DNA of 64,000 bases from Microbacterium sp. (GTDB lineage Bacteria > Actinomycetota > Actinomycetes > Actinomycetales > Microbacteriaceae): positions 62,001-126,000 of the forward strand of contig JAEKKN010000028.1 in assembly GCA_019510305.1 (NCBI GenBank), in the 5' to 3' direction. A model generated the notes under the pieces. The model was not told where the DNA came from and made no database searches. It saw nothing but the letters and a program-made list of their open reading frames with translations. The translations under genes were made by a program, and so were the position numbers. Below, piece by piece: positions 23,801 through 33,763 of the stretch (positions are counted from its first letter, which is position 1; each line of letters begins with the position of its first letter).

Positions 23801-23867
23801 CTACCTCGGACTCGTGCGGTACGCCGATTCGGCCGTGTCGACCATCGTGACGGTCGACGCGCGCTAG
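20820..23867 (+). CDS. Secreted subtilisin-like serine protease (S8) with PA domain
   Basis: A 1015-residue secreted protease: signal peptide (MAAATTLATLFIASTATAG), inhibitor I9 propeptide (GHYIVVMKSDPLASY to ~150), and an S8 catalytic domain with Asp186 in GVIDTGIAPEHP, His282 in GAGHGSHTAST and Ser613 in GTSMAAPHVAG. A PA insert (IVVCDRGNNARAEKSQ) lies before the serine, an Fn3-like domain after it, and a PPC-like beta domain near the end. No sorting signal or membrane anchor follows, so it is released. ATG 20820 has GGGAG six bases upstream; an in-frame ATG at 20775 next to a -10-like hexamer is an alternative. It degrades extracellular protein. Confidence 0.92.
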   Translation: MGRTPLRMAAATTLATLFIASTATAGYAGVEEVTHPTPVEGTPGHYIVVMKSDPLASYTGDVKGLQATKPAEGEQLETDSAESQRYVQHLETEQQSLAQQIGVTPDTSYQVVLNGFSAQLTGEQVDKLRASKDVYDVYPDEIRHPDAQTSTSFLGLGDDKKGRGGIWQATGGVDRAGEGIVVGVIDTGIAPEHPSFAGKKLKKQKKQQNRHKGAEPYTDGTYIYFDKSDGGQFKSLMVEGQEWDKSDYSSKIIGAQYFYTGAEADGFDFQYDFLSPRDGAGHGSHTASTAAGNFGVKASIENVDFGKISGVAPGAKISAYKACYEGPDPAVTTDDICALSDLVAAIDQAVADGVDVINYSIGGGAAKTVLAPEDIAFFNAAAAGVFVSASAGNDGPDASTADHASPWYTTVAASTIPTWEGTVTFDGFAQAGASVSVPFGSEVTGPSIYAGDAAAAGAVNAQQCLPGTLDPAKVTGHIVVCDRGNNARAEKSQVVKDAGGTGMILVNVPGGADSLDNDFHAVPTVHLASAHRAAVLAYVQGGVDRPVTLIGENTTGVTTPVPQIAGFSSRGPMLADGSDIMKPDVAAPGVAILAATNNAADEAPTFGILSGTSMAAPHVAGLAALYLGERPNATPAEIKSAMMTTAYDTVNADGSKNTNPFEQGAGQVDPKRYFSPGLLYLNGVKDWTAYLEGKGLADFPGDPIDGSDLNIASFSIGSLASAQTVTRTVTSTEKGTFTASVDLPGIDVTVEPSTLKFDRAGQTASFTVTFDNASAPVEQWATGSLTWSSAKNSVRSPIAVFPVTADAPAEVSGTGVDGTTTVEVTPGLSGDLALDLSGLTPFELLADPDGRVQGHSGDEASGDENKDVSWIVDVPAGTTLSRFDLDSSDDTGSDLDLSVYHVVSPDDLRYYTKWQSATGSADEQVTLTAPEAGTYLVVANVYSTSAPMTWDMTYANVQPGGEGAFTANPNPIAAVRGEKTSYELSWTGLTSGARYLGLVRYADSAVSTIVTVDAR

Positions 23868-23878
23868 CGCTCAGCGAT

Positions 23879-23912
23879 CGACGCCCCGTGCTCTTCGGAG
23901 TGCGGGGCGTCG
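23879..23912. terminator. Bidirectional terminator between subtilase and pirin genes
   Basis: Arms CGACGCCCCG and CGGGGCGTCG pair perfectly around a loop containing CTTCGG, between two convergent stops. Confidence 0.7.
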
Positions 23913-23927
23913 AGCTGTGCGGATCCG

Positions 23928-24866
23928 TCAGATCTTCCGTCCCCGGGGCATCAGTCGCACATCGGGAAGCGGAGGCGCGGGGATGCGTACGTCGTGGCCG
24001 TCGACGACGCCGAAGCGATCTGTCGGCGCCCCGGCGGACTCGGCCTCCCACTCGGCCCTCGCCTGAGCGATCTCGTCGTGGCTGCGGCCGGCGAAGTTCC
24101 ACCACATCACGATCTCGTCCTCGAAGGGCTCGCCGCCGAGCAGGAACAGCAGCGCGCCGCCACCGCTCGACACCTCGACATGATCACGGGAGTCGCCGAG
24201 ATACAGCAGATCGTTCAGAGCGAGCGGATGCTGAGCCACGGCGACGTCGCCCTCGACGAGCATCACGGCGTGCTCCCACCCGGAGTCGAGCGGCAGCCGC
24301 ACCGTCGCACCCGCCGGCACGACGATCTCGGCGCCGACGATCGGGGCGTGCACGGTGGCGGGGGAGCGCACGCCGGCGAAGTCCCCCAGCACGACCGTGG
24401 CCGCAGCATCCGCTCCCTGCACAGCGGGAAGAGCGATCCGCGGCAGATCGATGTGGCGCTCGAAACCGGGAGAGCCGTGCCGGGCCGAGTCCGGCAGCAC
24501 CACCCAGAGCTGCAGAGCGTCGAGCGGGATCGGGTCGTCGCCGATCGAGTACTCGGAGTGCGAGATGCCGTCGCCTGCGGTCATGAGGTTCAGCTGTCCG
24601 CGGCGCAGATCCGCGTCGCTGCCGATCGAATCGCGGTGGCGGATCTCTCCGACCAGAGGCCATGTCACCGTCTGCAGTCCGATGTGCGGGTGCGGCTCGA
24701 CGCGCATGCGCGTGTCGGCAGGGCCGAACCTGTCGAGGAAGCACCAGGCGCCGATCGTCGGAAGGTTGCGGTGCGGCAGCGCCCGCAGCACGTTCATGCC
24801 GCGCACTCCGCCGAGCGGCACCTCGCGCGGCTCGAGGACGATGCGTCGTTCACCGACAGGTGTCAT
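23928..24866 (-). CDS. Pirin family protein
   Basis: The 312-residue bicupin has the pirin metal site (EPHPHIGLQTVTWPLVGEIR, HRDSIGS) and the second signature RRGQLNLMTAGDGISHSEYS. Bacterial pirins bind iron; some are quercetinases and some modulate redox enzymes. The start at MTPVGERR (24866) is preceded by GGGAGCCCCG. The C-terminal extension GGEPFEDEIVMWWNFAGRSH is typical of the larger pirins. It stands alone, convergent with the subtilase. Confidence 0.88.
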   Translation of the reverse strand: MTPVGERRIVLEPREVPLGGVRGMNVLRALPHRNLPTIGAWCFLDRFGPADTRMRVEPHPHIGLQTVTWPLVGEIRHRDSIGSDADLRRGQLNLMTAGDGISHSEYSIGDDPIPLDALQLWVVLPDSARHGSPGFERHIDLPRIALPAVQGADAAATVVLGDFAGVRSPATVHAPIVGAEIVVPAGATVRLPLDSGWEHAVMLVEGDVAVAQHPLALNDLLYLGDSRDHVEVSSGGGALLFLLGGEPFEDEIVMWWNFAGRSHDEIAQARAEWEAESAGAPTDRFGVVDGHDVRIPAPPLPDVRLMPRGRKI

Positions 24867-24938
24867 CGGGGCTCCCTCTTCTGGGTGTGTTTCGTGGTGC
24901 GGTGCGCCGGTGGGCGATGGCCGTGAACTGCCGCTGGC

Positions 24939-24944
24939 TAGACT
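24939..24944 (+). promoter_or_regulatory. -10 element for a leaderless start
   Basis: TAGACT ends seven bases before the ATG at 24952, and no ribosome site precedes that codon, so the transcript is probably leaderless. Confidence 0.4.
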
Positions 24945-24951
24945 CGACGCC

Positions 24952-25332
24952 ATGCGCGCCGCCACCTCATCGTCCCTCTTGGTCGTCCTCGGCGCTTCAC
25001 TCATTCTGAGCGGCTGCGCCTCCGGCGGCAACGCGGGGTTCTGCGGGCCGCTCCATGACGACAGCGAGATGGCGGCCGTCGTGTTCACTCCGTTGATCCC
25101 CGAGATGAACAACGGAGACGAGGCTGAGGAGCGGCTCGAACTCGCCGAGAAGCTCGAGCCGACAGCCGAGCTGGCGGACGATCTCGAGACCTGGCGCACC
25201 TATCTCGAGGCCGTGGTCGACACCATAGACGACGACCCGGCAGCGGCGCTCGCCGCCTATCACGATGATGCCGCAGTGGAGAAGGCGGGCACGGCGCTCG
25301 CCGACTACTACGGCGACGTCTGCCTGATGTAG
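24952..25332 (+). CDS. Small lipoprotein of unknown function
   Basis: The 126-residue protein starts with a lipoprotein signal (SSLLVVLGASLILSGCASGG; lipobox LSGC, lipidated Cys ~22). The mature part is acidic and helical (EAEERLELAEKLEPTAELAD) with two further cysteines, one near each end (GFCGPL and DVCLM), that could form a disulfide. It should sit on the outer face of the membrane. I do not recognise a family. It converges with the GNAT gene with one base between stops. Confidence 0.72.
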   Translation: MRAATSSSLLVVLGASLILSGCASGGNAGFCGPLHDDSEMAAVVFTPLIPEMNNGDEAEERLELAEKLEPTAELADDLETWRTYLEAVVDTIDDDPAAALAAYHDDAAVEKAGTALADYYGDVCLM

Positions 25333-25333
25333 C

Positions 25334-25639
25334 TCAGTCGGATCCGGGGGCCTTCGGCCAGCGGATCTCCGCTCCGGGGATGTCGTGCGTCTCGAGGTAC
25401 TTGGCGATGTAGGGGCAGAGGGGCACGATCGCATCGCCGGATGACGCGGCGTCGGTCAGCGCAGCCTTCGCGAGGACGCCGGCCAGCCCCCGGCCCTGGA
25501 AGGCGGGGTCGATCTCGGTGTGCGTGAAGCGGATCGCTCCGGGGCGCAGGTCGAACTCGGCGAATCCGGCGAGCACGTCGCCGACCGTGATCTCGTAGCG
25601 GGAGGCGTCGTCGTTGCGGGTGACGGTGGTGTCTGTCAT
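25334..25639 (-). CDS. Small GNAT-like N-acetyltransferase (YjdJ type)
   Basis: The 101-residue protein has the short single-domain GNAT form: strand pair ITVGDVLAGFAEFDLRPGAI, the acetyl-CoA loop DPAFQGRGLAGVLAKAAL, and the ending PLCPYIAKYLETHD with a cysteine typical of this group. Substrate unknown. It converges with the lipoprotein gene and is divergent from recQ. Confidence 0.87.
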   Translation of the reverse strand: MTDTTVTRNDDASRYEITVGDVLAGFAEFDLRPGAIRFTHTEIDPAFQGRGLAGVLAKAALTDAASSGDAIVPLCPYIAKYLETHDIPGAEIRWPKAPGSD

Positions 25640-25720
25640 GCGACCAACCTACGCCCCGTGCAGACCGTGGGCGCGGGCGGATGCTGTGGAGAACGCGGGC
25701 CCGGTGTCGGCGCGGGTCGT

Positions 25721-25726
25721 TACGCT
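25721..25726 (+). promoter_or_regulatory. recQ: -10 element for leaderless recQ
   Basis: TACGCT ends six bases before the recQ ATG at 25733. The GGAGGG immediately abutting the ATG is too close to act as a normal ribosome site. Confidence 0.4.
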
Positions 25727-25732
25727 GGAGGG

Positions 25733-27755
<2,023 letters not shown>

Positions 27756-27766
<11 letters not shown>

Positions 27767-27790
27767 GCGCCCGCGTTCAGCGCTCTGCGG
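27756..27790. terminator. Hairpin overlapping convergent stops of recQ and hypothetical gene
   Basis: CCGCAG/CTGCGG (27756-27761, 27785-27790) and GAGCGC/GCGCTC (27765-27770, 27780-27785) form overlapping inverted repeats around the two stop codons. Confidence 0.4.
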
Positions 27791-29012
27791 CCCACTCGGG
27801 GTCCACGGCGATCGCTGTGACGTGGAGGTCCTTCCGCGGGAAGTCGATGCCGTCGACCTCGATCTCGATCCTGCGCTCGCCCGTTCCCACGTCGGCGCTG
27901 AAGATCGCGAGTCCCAGGAGCTTGTCGTAGGACTCGCCGCGGCTGGGGTTGATGAAGTCCGTGTCGTCGGCGACCCCGAACACGCGACCACCGGCCTCCA
28001 CGAGCACACCTTCGTCGGTGCGGACGACGGGCCAGTAGTCGCCGATGAAACCGCTCAGGTCCGCCGCGGCCTCAGCCTCGACGGTGTCGGTCTTGGAGAC
28101 GAGCGGAACCGACCACAGAGTCGACTGTGCAGTCCAGTACAGCCGCCCTTCCCAGACGAAGGGAGCGCCGTACGTCCAGGCGCTCACGGCCTCCGGATAA
28201 CGGATCTCGACCGAGCTCGACGCGCCGGTCGCACGATCCCACACGCGCAGCGTCTGATGCGAGGTGCTCTCGTCGGAGACGATCTCGTCGAGGCCGTACA
28301 GACGATCCTGTTCGCACACCAGGGCCTGCACGCCGTCGAAGACTCCGAGACCGTCGAAGTCGGTCGTCTCGGCTGAAACCGTGCGCACGCCGGTCTCGCC
28401 CACGAGGACGAGCTCCTCGCCGCAGGCCGCGAGCGCCGTGCTGGTGTAGCCGGCGTCGACCGCCGTCAGCTCGTCGGCTGCAGCGTCAACGAACGCCAGC
28501 TGCTGGCCTTCGGCCGAGCCGGTGTAGACGGCGAATCCGTCGCCGAGGGCGAACCGGGCCCGCTCTGAGGGCGCCTCGCCTGCAGCGGGCAGGGGCAGGC
28601 GGGTGAGTCCGTCGTCACGCAGAAGGTACTCGTCCGTCGGTCCGCCGGTGCTCAGACCTGCCTCCGACCACGCGAGCCCTGATTCTTCGAATCCGCGTTC
28701 GTCGAGCTGGACCGAGCGGGTCTCGCCGGCTTCGTTCACGAGCACCAGGTACGACACCTCGTCAGCATCGAGGCGCAGCGCGACGACGGCGTCTTCGATC
28801 CCGAAATCCTCCGAGATCGGCGGTGCGTTGACGTTCCTCATCAATGCCGGAATGCCGAAGAAGACCGCCCAGATCCCGAACGCGACCAGGACGATGATGC
28901 CCCAGTTCCGCAGGAGCCCGGGTTTTGAGACCTTCTTCCCGCCGTCGGGGGTGGCCCGCTTGGCAGACGTCGTCTTCGCAGGCGTCGTCGATCTGCCCCC
29001 CGCTGAGCTCAT
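27777..29012 (-). CDS. Membrane-anchored protein with beta-propeller-like extracellular part
   Basis: The 411-residue protein has a basic Thr/Lys-rich cytoplasmic N-terminus, one membrane helix (NWGIIVLVAFGIWAVFFGIP) and about 350 extracellular residues of repeated short strands (for example FALGDGFAVYTGSAEGQQLA, LAACGEELVLVGETGVRTVS, VWEGRLYWTAQSTLWSVPL) that read like propeller blades. Two cysteines (AACGEE, ALVCEQD) may pair. I do not recognise a named family and no function can be assigned from its convergent neighbour recQ or the upstream TetR gene. Confidence 0.75.
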   Translation of the reverse strand: MSSAGGRSTTPAKTTSAKRATPDGGKKVSKPGLLRNWGIIVLVAFGIWAVFFGIPALMRNVNAPPISEDFGIEDAVVALRLDADEVSYLVLVNEAGETRSVQLDERGFEESGLAWSEAGLSTGGPTDEYLLRDDGLTRLPLPAAGEAPSERARFALGDGFAVYTGSAEGQQLAFVDAAADELTAVDAGYTSTALAACGEELVLVGETGVRTVSAETTDFDGLGVFDGVQALVCEQDRLYGLDEIVSDESTSHQTLRVWDRATGASSSVEIRYPEAVSAWTYGAPFVWEGRLYWTAQSTLWSVPLVSKTDTVEAEAAADLSGFIGDYWPVVRTDEGVLVEAGGRVFGVADDTDFINPSRGESYDKLLGLAIFSADVGTGERRIEIEVDGIDFPRKDLHVTAIAVDPEWAAER

Positions 29013-29046
29013 GCCTCGATCATCTCAGAACCTCAGTGCGCGCTGA

Positions 29047-30312
29047 TCACCGCCGAGGCAGCACGTCCTCGAGGTGCGCACGAAGCTGAGCGGCGACGTC
29101 GACGGCGTTCCGATCGTAGAGCCACTGGTACTGCAGGCCGTCCCACAGCGCGATGAGCCAGACCGCCTCGCGCTCCGGGCCGCGGTGTGCGGGGAGATCG
29201 CCGTCGAGCTGCGCGAGCCGGAACACCTCGGTGAAGTACTCCACGCTGCGGGCGAAGCGGCTCTGGAAGTAGGCGTGCGCCGGGTGCGAAGCCGGCACGG
29301 CCTCGCATGACAGCACGGCGTACACCTCGATCAGGCCCGGTTCGTCGACCGCGTTGTGCACCGCCCCCGACGGCATCCCGCGCAGCAGGTCGGCAGCCCG
29401 ACGGGCGTCGGCCGTCTCACCCTGCACGCGGATCGCCTTGTCACGCTCTGTGAGCACGGCTCCCAGCAGCGCCTCCTTCGTCGGGTAGTGGTGAAGCAGC
29501 GTCGACTTCGAGACCCCGACCGCCTGAGCGATGTCACGAAGGCTCGTGTCGCCGTAGCCCCGACGGGCGAACAGCTGCATGGCGTCGGCGAGGATCTGCG
29601 AGCGACGCCGCCGACCAGCGGCGTAACCCGATTCGTCGTCGTGGTCGTCCGGTCCGCCGATGACGAGCTCGGGCAACGGACCGGCGCTCTCCGCAGACGT
29701 CTCCTGCTCGCCGGGATCCCGCCAGCCGACGGGCGTGGCCCACAGGGACTCCCGCTCTTCGAGCATGTCGACGACGTCGACGCGATCGGGGAGGTACTGG
29801 GCCATGAGCTGCAGGCCGTCCCACCCCGCGATCGCTCGAGTGGTCTCCGCCTCGACGTCGCGATCGGGGGCGATGACACCGTGGTCGACCGCGTCCTGCA
29901 GCGCATCGATCGTGAGAGCGCGCATGTCGGCGTATCGTTCGCGCATGCGCTCGTGGCTCGGGTGGCCGGGAGCGGATGCTTCGCCGGTGAGCGCCGCGAA
30001 CAGTTCGAGATAGCCCGGGGTGGTGGCGTTGCGCGCCGCGAGCTCAGAGAACATGAGCGCGCCGGGTTCAGCCGCTGCGACGACCACGGTGAAGACGTCG
30101 GCGTTGTCCTGCTCGAACTGCGCCACGACCTCGGCCAGCAGGTCGTCTTTCGACGCGAAATGTCCGAGGAGCCCCGGGTGGCTGACGGATGCCGCCGCCG
30201 CGATGTCGCGCAGCGACGTGGCGCGGTAGCCCTGGGAGACGAACAGCTCGTGCGCGGCGTCGAGGATGCGCTGCCGTGTGGCAGCGGCGCGAGCGCTCCG
30301 GGTGCTGGTCAT
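29047..30312 (-). CDS. Double TetR-family regulator (two TetR units in one chain)
   Basis: A 421-residue protein containing two complete TetR repressors in tandem. The first helix-turn-helix is RQRILDAAHELFVSQGYRAT + SLRDIAAAASVSHPGLLGHF (residues ~12-58), the second RSQILADAMQLFARRGYGDT + SLRDIAQAVGVSKSTLLHHY (~232-280). Each is followed by its own ligand domain with a WDGLQ motif (GWDGLQLMAQYL, LWDGLQYQWLY). Normal TetR proteins are ~200 residues and dimerise; here one chain mimics a dimer. ATG 30312 follows GGAGG. It is divergent from the MFS/GH3 sugar genes across two direct operators, so it probably represses glycoside uptake. Confidence 0.87.
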   Translation of the reverse strand: MTSTRSARAAATRQRILDAAHELFVSQGYRATSLRDIAAAASVSHPGLLGHFASKDDLLAEVVAQFEQDNADVFTVVVAAAEPGALMFSELAARNATTPGYLELFAALTGEASAPGHPSHERMRERYADMRALTIDALQDAVDHGVIAPDRDVEAETTRAIAGWDGLQLMAQYLPDRVDVVDMLEERESLWATPVGWRDPGEQETSAESAGPLPELVIGGPDDHDDESGYAAGRRRRSQILADAMQLFARRGYGDTSLRDIAQAVGVSKSTLLHHYPTKEALLGAVLTERDKAIRVQGETADARRAADLLRGMPSGAVHNAVDEPGLIEVYAVLSCEAVPASHPAHAYFQSRFARSVEYFTEVFRLAQLDGDLPAHRGPEREAVWLIALWDGLQYQWLYDRNAVDVAAQLRAHLEDVLPRR

Positions 30313-30344
30313 CGCATCCTCCAAGGTCACTCTATCCTCGCGCA

Positions 30345-30381
30345 TTACCAATCGGTCGACATTCACTTACCAAACGGTCGA
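30345..30381. promoter_or_regulatory. Two direct TetR-type operators
   Basis: TTACCAATCGGTCGA (30345-30359) and TTACCAAACGGTCGA (30367-30381) are near-identical direct repeats with a 22-base period, about two helical turns. Each contains ACC-N4-GGT. They lie between the double TetR gene and the MFS gene. Confidence 0.72.
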
Positions 30382-30450
30382 ATTTGAGGTATCGTCGATT
30401 GCGCGCCGCGTCGTGGACGACCGGCGGAACCTTGCCCGAAAGGATCTCCC

Positions 30451-31749
30451 ATGACAGAGCTGTCATCGGCGGCGAGCGCCGCCGCTGCCGGAACGACCGG
30501 TTTCAAGCTCCCCGGAACCACGCCGGAGAAGACCCCGCGCGGATACACGCCCGGCCTCGCCGCCGTGAACTTCGGCGTCTACCTCGCACTGCTCACGCCG
30601 GTCATGGTCTCGATGGCCTTCAAGGTGCAGCACCTCGACCCCGTGAACACCGAGGGCAGCCTCGGGCTCGTGATGGGTGTCGGCGCGGCGTTCGCGCTCA
30701 TCGCCAATCCTCTCGTCGGGCGGCTCTCCGACCGCACCACTTCGCGCTGGGGCATGCGTCGTCCCTGGATCCTCGGCGGAGCGATCGTGGGCCTCGGCGC
30801 CTTCGCGCTGATCGGCGCGGCATCCTCGGTCTGGGTCGTGCTGCTCGCCTGGTGCCTCGTGCAGACATCGATGAACGCCGTGCTGGCCGCGGCCAACGCG
30901 ACCCTTCCCGACCAGGTGTCCGTGTCGAGCCGTGGCAAGGTCTCGGGCCTCGTCGGCATCACCACGCCCATCGGCATCCTCGCCGGCAGCTTCATCGTGA
31001 ACTTCCTCCCCGGCGACTTCGAGCGCTTCGTCGTGCCCGGCGTGATCAGCCTCATCCTCGCGGTCGTCTTCGTGGCGATTCTCAAAGACCGTGTGCTCAC
31101 CGAGAAGCCGGCCGAGAAGTTCACGATCGGCATGTTCTTCGGCTCGTTCGTCTTCAACCCGCGCAAGCATCCCGATTTCGGCTGGACCTGGCTCACGAAG
31201 TTCCTGGTGATGTTCGGCTACGCCGGCATCGCGACCTTCCTCCCGCTCTACCTCGTCACGAAGTTCGGCCTCGACGAGCAGGGCGCCGTCGGCGTCATCC
31301 TCGCCGCCAACCTCGCGTCGATGGCCGCCATGGCCGTCTCCTCGCCGCTCGGCGGGTTCCTCTCCGACAAGGTCGGCAAGCGGCGTCCGTTCGTCGCGAT
31401 CGCCGGCGTCATCATGGTGGTCGGCCTCGTCATCCTCGCGGTCGCGCCGAGCATCGCCGTCGTCATCATCGGGCAGGCGATCATCGGCCTCGGGGCCGGG
31501 TCGTTCCTCTCCGTCGACCTGGCGCTCGCCACCGAGGTGCTGCCCAACGCGGATGACGTCGCGAAAGACCTCGGCGTGCTGAACATCGCCAACGCCCTGC
31601 CTCAGTCGATCGCTCCGGCGATCGCGCCCGGAGTCATCGCCCTGGGTGCAGCCACGCCGCTCGGCGGCTACCCGACCTGGTACCTGTTCGGCGCGGTCGT
31701 CGCGCTCGCCGGCGCCGTTCTCGTCTACCGCATCAAGGGAGTCAAGTGA
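30451..31749 (+). CDS. MFS sugar/glycoside transporter
   Basis: A 432-residue, twelve-helix transporter. GRLSDRTTSRWGMRRPWILG is the loop 2-3 motif typical of disaccharide/glycoside MFS carriers, and GFLSDKVGKRRPFVAI is its second-half copy. The next gene, overlapping by GTGA, is a GH3 glycosidase, so the imported substrate is probably a beta-glycoside that is then split inside the cell. It is divergent from the double TetR repressor. Confidence 0.87.
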   Translation: MTELSSAASAAAAGTTGFKLPGTTPEKTPRGYTPGLAAVNFGVYLALLTPVMVSMAFKVQHLDPVNTEGSLGLVMGVGAAFALIANPLVGRLSDRTTSRWGMRRPWILGGAIVGLGAFALIGAASSVWVVLLAWCLVQTSMNAVLAAANATLPDQVSVSSRGKVSGLVGITTPIGILAGSFIVNFLPGDFERFVVPGVISLILAVVFVAILKDRVLTEKPAEKFTIGMFFGSFVFNPRKHPDFGWTWLTKFLVMFGYAGIATFLPLYLVTKFGLDEQGAVGVILAANLASMAAMAVSSPLGGFLSDKVGKRRPFVAIAGVIMVVGLVILAVAPSIAVVIIGQAIIGLGAGSFLSVDLALATEVLPNADDVAKDLGVLNIANALPQSIAPAIAPGVIALGAATPLGGYPTWYLFGAVVALAGAVLVYRIKGVK

Positions 31750-33512
31750 CCATGACCGAACAGAGCGGACGTCCCTGGCTCGATGCCGGGTTGCCGACCG
31801 AGGAGCGGGTCGAACTGCTGCTCGCCGAGATGACTCTGGCGGAGAAAGCGGGTCTCTTCTTCCAGACGATGATCGTGATGGGCGAGGGTGGCGAGCTCTC
31901 CGAGGGCGATGCGAACTTCGGCATCCCCTCGAACCGCGAGTACGTCGTCGGCCGGCACATGAACCACTTCAACCTGCTCGGCGTCGCGCCGAAGGCGAGC
32001 GACATCGCCGCCTGGCATAACAGGCTGCAGGAGCTCGCGGCATCCACCCGCCTCGGCATCCCGGTGTCGATCTCGACAGATCCGCGTCATTCATTCAGCG
32101 ACAACCCGGGCGCCACGATGTTCGCCGGCCCGTTCTCGCAGTGGCCCGAGCCTCTCGGCCTCGCCGCCACGCGCGACGCCGAGCTGGTTCAGCGCTTCGG
32201 CGACATCGCCCGTCAGGAGTACACGGCGGTCGGCATCCGCGTCGCGCTGCACCCGCAGGTCGACCTCGCCACCGAGTCGCGCTGGGCGCGCCAGCTGCAG
32301 ACCTTCGGAGAGGATGCCGCGCTCGCCGGCCGGCTGGGAGCCGCCTACGTTCGCGGGTTCCAGGGTGCGTCGTTCGGACCGGGCTCAGTCTCGACCATGA
32401 CCAAGCACTTCCCCGGAGGCGGCCCGCAGAAGGACGGCGAGGACCCGCATTTCGACTACGGACGCGAGCAGGTGTATCCCGGAGACAACTTCGAGCACCA
32501 TCTCACGCCCTTCGAGGACATCTTCGCCGCGGGCGGACGGCAGATCATGCCCTATTACGGCATGCCGGTCGGTACGCAGTATGAAGAGGTCGGCTTCGGA
32601 TTCAACAAGGGCGTGCTCACCGGCCTGCTCCGCGAGCGCTTCGGCTTCGACGGCATCGTGTGCACCGACTGGGGGCTGGTGACCGACCAGCCGATCATGG
32701 GCGCCGACTTCTCGGCCCGCGCGTGGGGCGTCGAGCACCTGACCCCCGCCGAGCGGATGGTGAAGATCCTCGACGCCGGGGCCGACCAGTTCGGCGGCGA
32801 GAGCGAGACCGGTCTGCTGATCGACCTGGTGCGCTCGGGCGAGGTCTCCGAAGAGCGCCTCGACGTCTCGGCACGCCGTCTGCTGCGTGAGAAGTTCGAG
32901 CTCGGCCTCTTCGAGGATCCGTACGTCGATGTGTCCGCGGCGGACGCGATCGTGGGGTCGGCGGAGTTCCGTGCGGCCGGCGAGCAGGCGCAGCGCGCGT
33001 CGATCGCGGTGCTCTCTAACGATGGCGTGCTCCCGCTGCGCCGCGGGCTGAAGCTGTACGTCGAAGGGATCTCCCCGGAGGTCGCCGCACGGTTCGGAGA
33101 GGTGGTCGGCTCTCCTCAGGAAGCGGATGCGGCGGTTCTGCGCATCCAGGCTCCGTACGAGCAGCGTGCCACGATGTTCGAGAACTTCTTCCATGCCGGT
33201 TCCCTCGACTTCCCCGAGGAGGTCATCGCCCACGTCGCGGAGATCGCGGCATCCGTCCCGACGGTCGTGGACGTGTTCCTCGATCGGCCGGCGATCCTCG
33301 GTCCGATCGTCGACGCCGCGAACGCGGTCGTCGCGAACTGGGGAGCGAACTCGGAGGCGCTGCTCGACGTGCTGACGGGTGCAGTGACGGCGACCGGAAA
33401 ACTGCCGTTCGACGTACCGAGCTCTATGGCCGCAGCCGAGGCGTCGCGGCCGGACGTGCCCTTCGACACGGCCGACCCGCTGTTCCGATTCGGACACGGT
33501 CTGTCGCTGTAA
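31746..33512 (+). CDS. Glycoside hydrolase family 3 (beta-glucosidase-like)
   Basis: The 588-residue enzyme has a GH3 TIM barrel with the nucleophile Asp308 in GFDGIVCTDWG, substrate-binding FGEDAALAGRLGAAYVRGFQ and TKHFPGGG, and a C-terminal alpha/beta sandwich ending FRFGHGLSL. The Fn3-like third domain of larger GH3 enzymes and a signal peptide are absent, so it acts in the cytoplasm on what the preceding MFS carrier imports. I prefer the GTG at 31746 (GGGAG four bases upstream, GTGA overlap) over the ATG two codons later. Exact sugar unknown. Confidence 0.9.
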   Translation: MTMTEQSGRPWLDAGLPTEERVELLLAEMTLAEKAGLFFQTMIVMGEGGELSEGDANFGIPSNREYVVGRHMNHFNLLGVAPKASDIAAWHNRLQELAASTRLGIPVSISTDPRHSFSDNPGATMFAGPFSQWPEPLGLAATRDAELVQRFGDIARQEYTAVGIRVALHPQVDLATESRWARQLQTFGEDAALAGRLGAAYVRGFQGASFGPGSVSTMTKHFPGGGPQKDGEDPHFDYGREQVYPGDNFEHHLTPFEDIFAAGGRQIMPYYGMPVGTQYEEVGFGFNKGVLTGLLRERFGFDGIVCTDWGLVTDQPIMGADFSARAWGVEHLTPAERMVKILDAGADQFGGESETGLLIDLVRSGEVSEERLDVSARRLLREKFELGLFEDPYVDVSAADAIVGSAEFRAAGEQAQRASIAVLSNDGVLPLRRGLKLYVEGISPEVAARFGEVVGSPQEADAAVLRIQAPYEQRATMFENFFHAGSLDFPEEVIAHVAEIAASVPTVVDVFLDRPAILGPIVDAANAVVANWGANSEALLDVLTGAVTATGKLPFDVPSSMAAAEASRPDVPFDTADPLFRFGHGLSL

Positions 33513-33529
33513 GCATCCCCCGTTCCTCG

Positions 33530-33561
33530 AAACGCCCCCGCAGCCGTTTGCGGGGGCGTTT
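33530..33561 (+). terminator. Terminator after the GH3 gene
   Basis: Perfect 13-base arms AAACGCCCCCGCA / TGCGGGGGCGTTT with a 6-base loop, followed by CTCGTT. Confidence 0.85.
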
Positions 33562-33763
33562 CTCGTTGGCGGCGCGGGGCTGGCGGCCCGAGGGCGAGGC
33601 GATTGTCACGATTCGCTCGCGGTGTGACGGAAGTCTGTGCATTTGCTGGACATACCCTAGGGATACCGAGATACTGGCATGGCATGCGCTCTGCCGACTT
33701 GTCGTCGGCGCCTGGGGAGGGCCGCGTGACGCGAACACAGTCCGCATCACACGGGAGAGGCAA
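33562..33763. other. Leader region of the surface protein gene
   Basis: A 202-base non-coding stretch. It holds the self-complementary core CCCTAGGG near 33655-33662 and a loose GTCAC...GTGAC pair about 50 bases before it, and ends in the ribosome site GGGAGAGG. The rather long, AT-richer leader suggests regulation of the surface protein, but no known element is recognisable. Confidence 0.4.
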
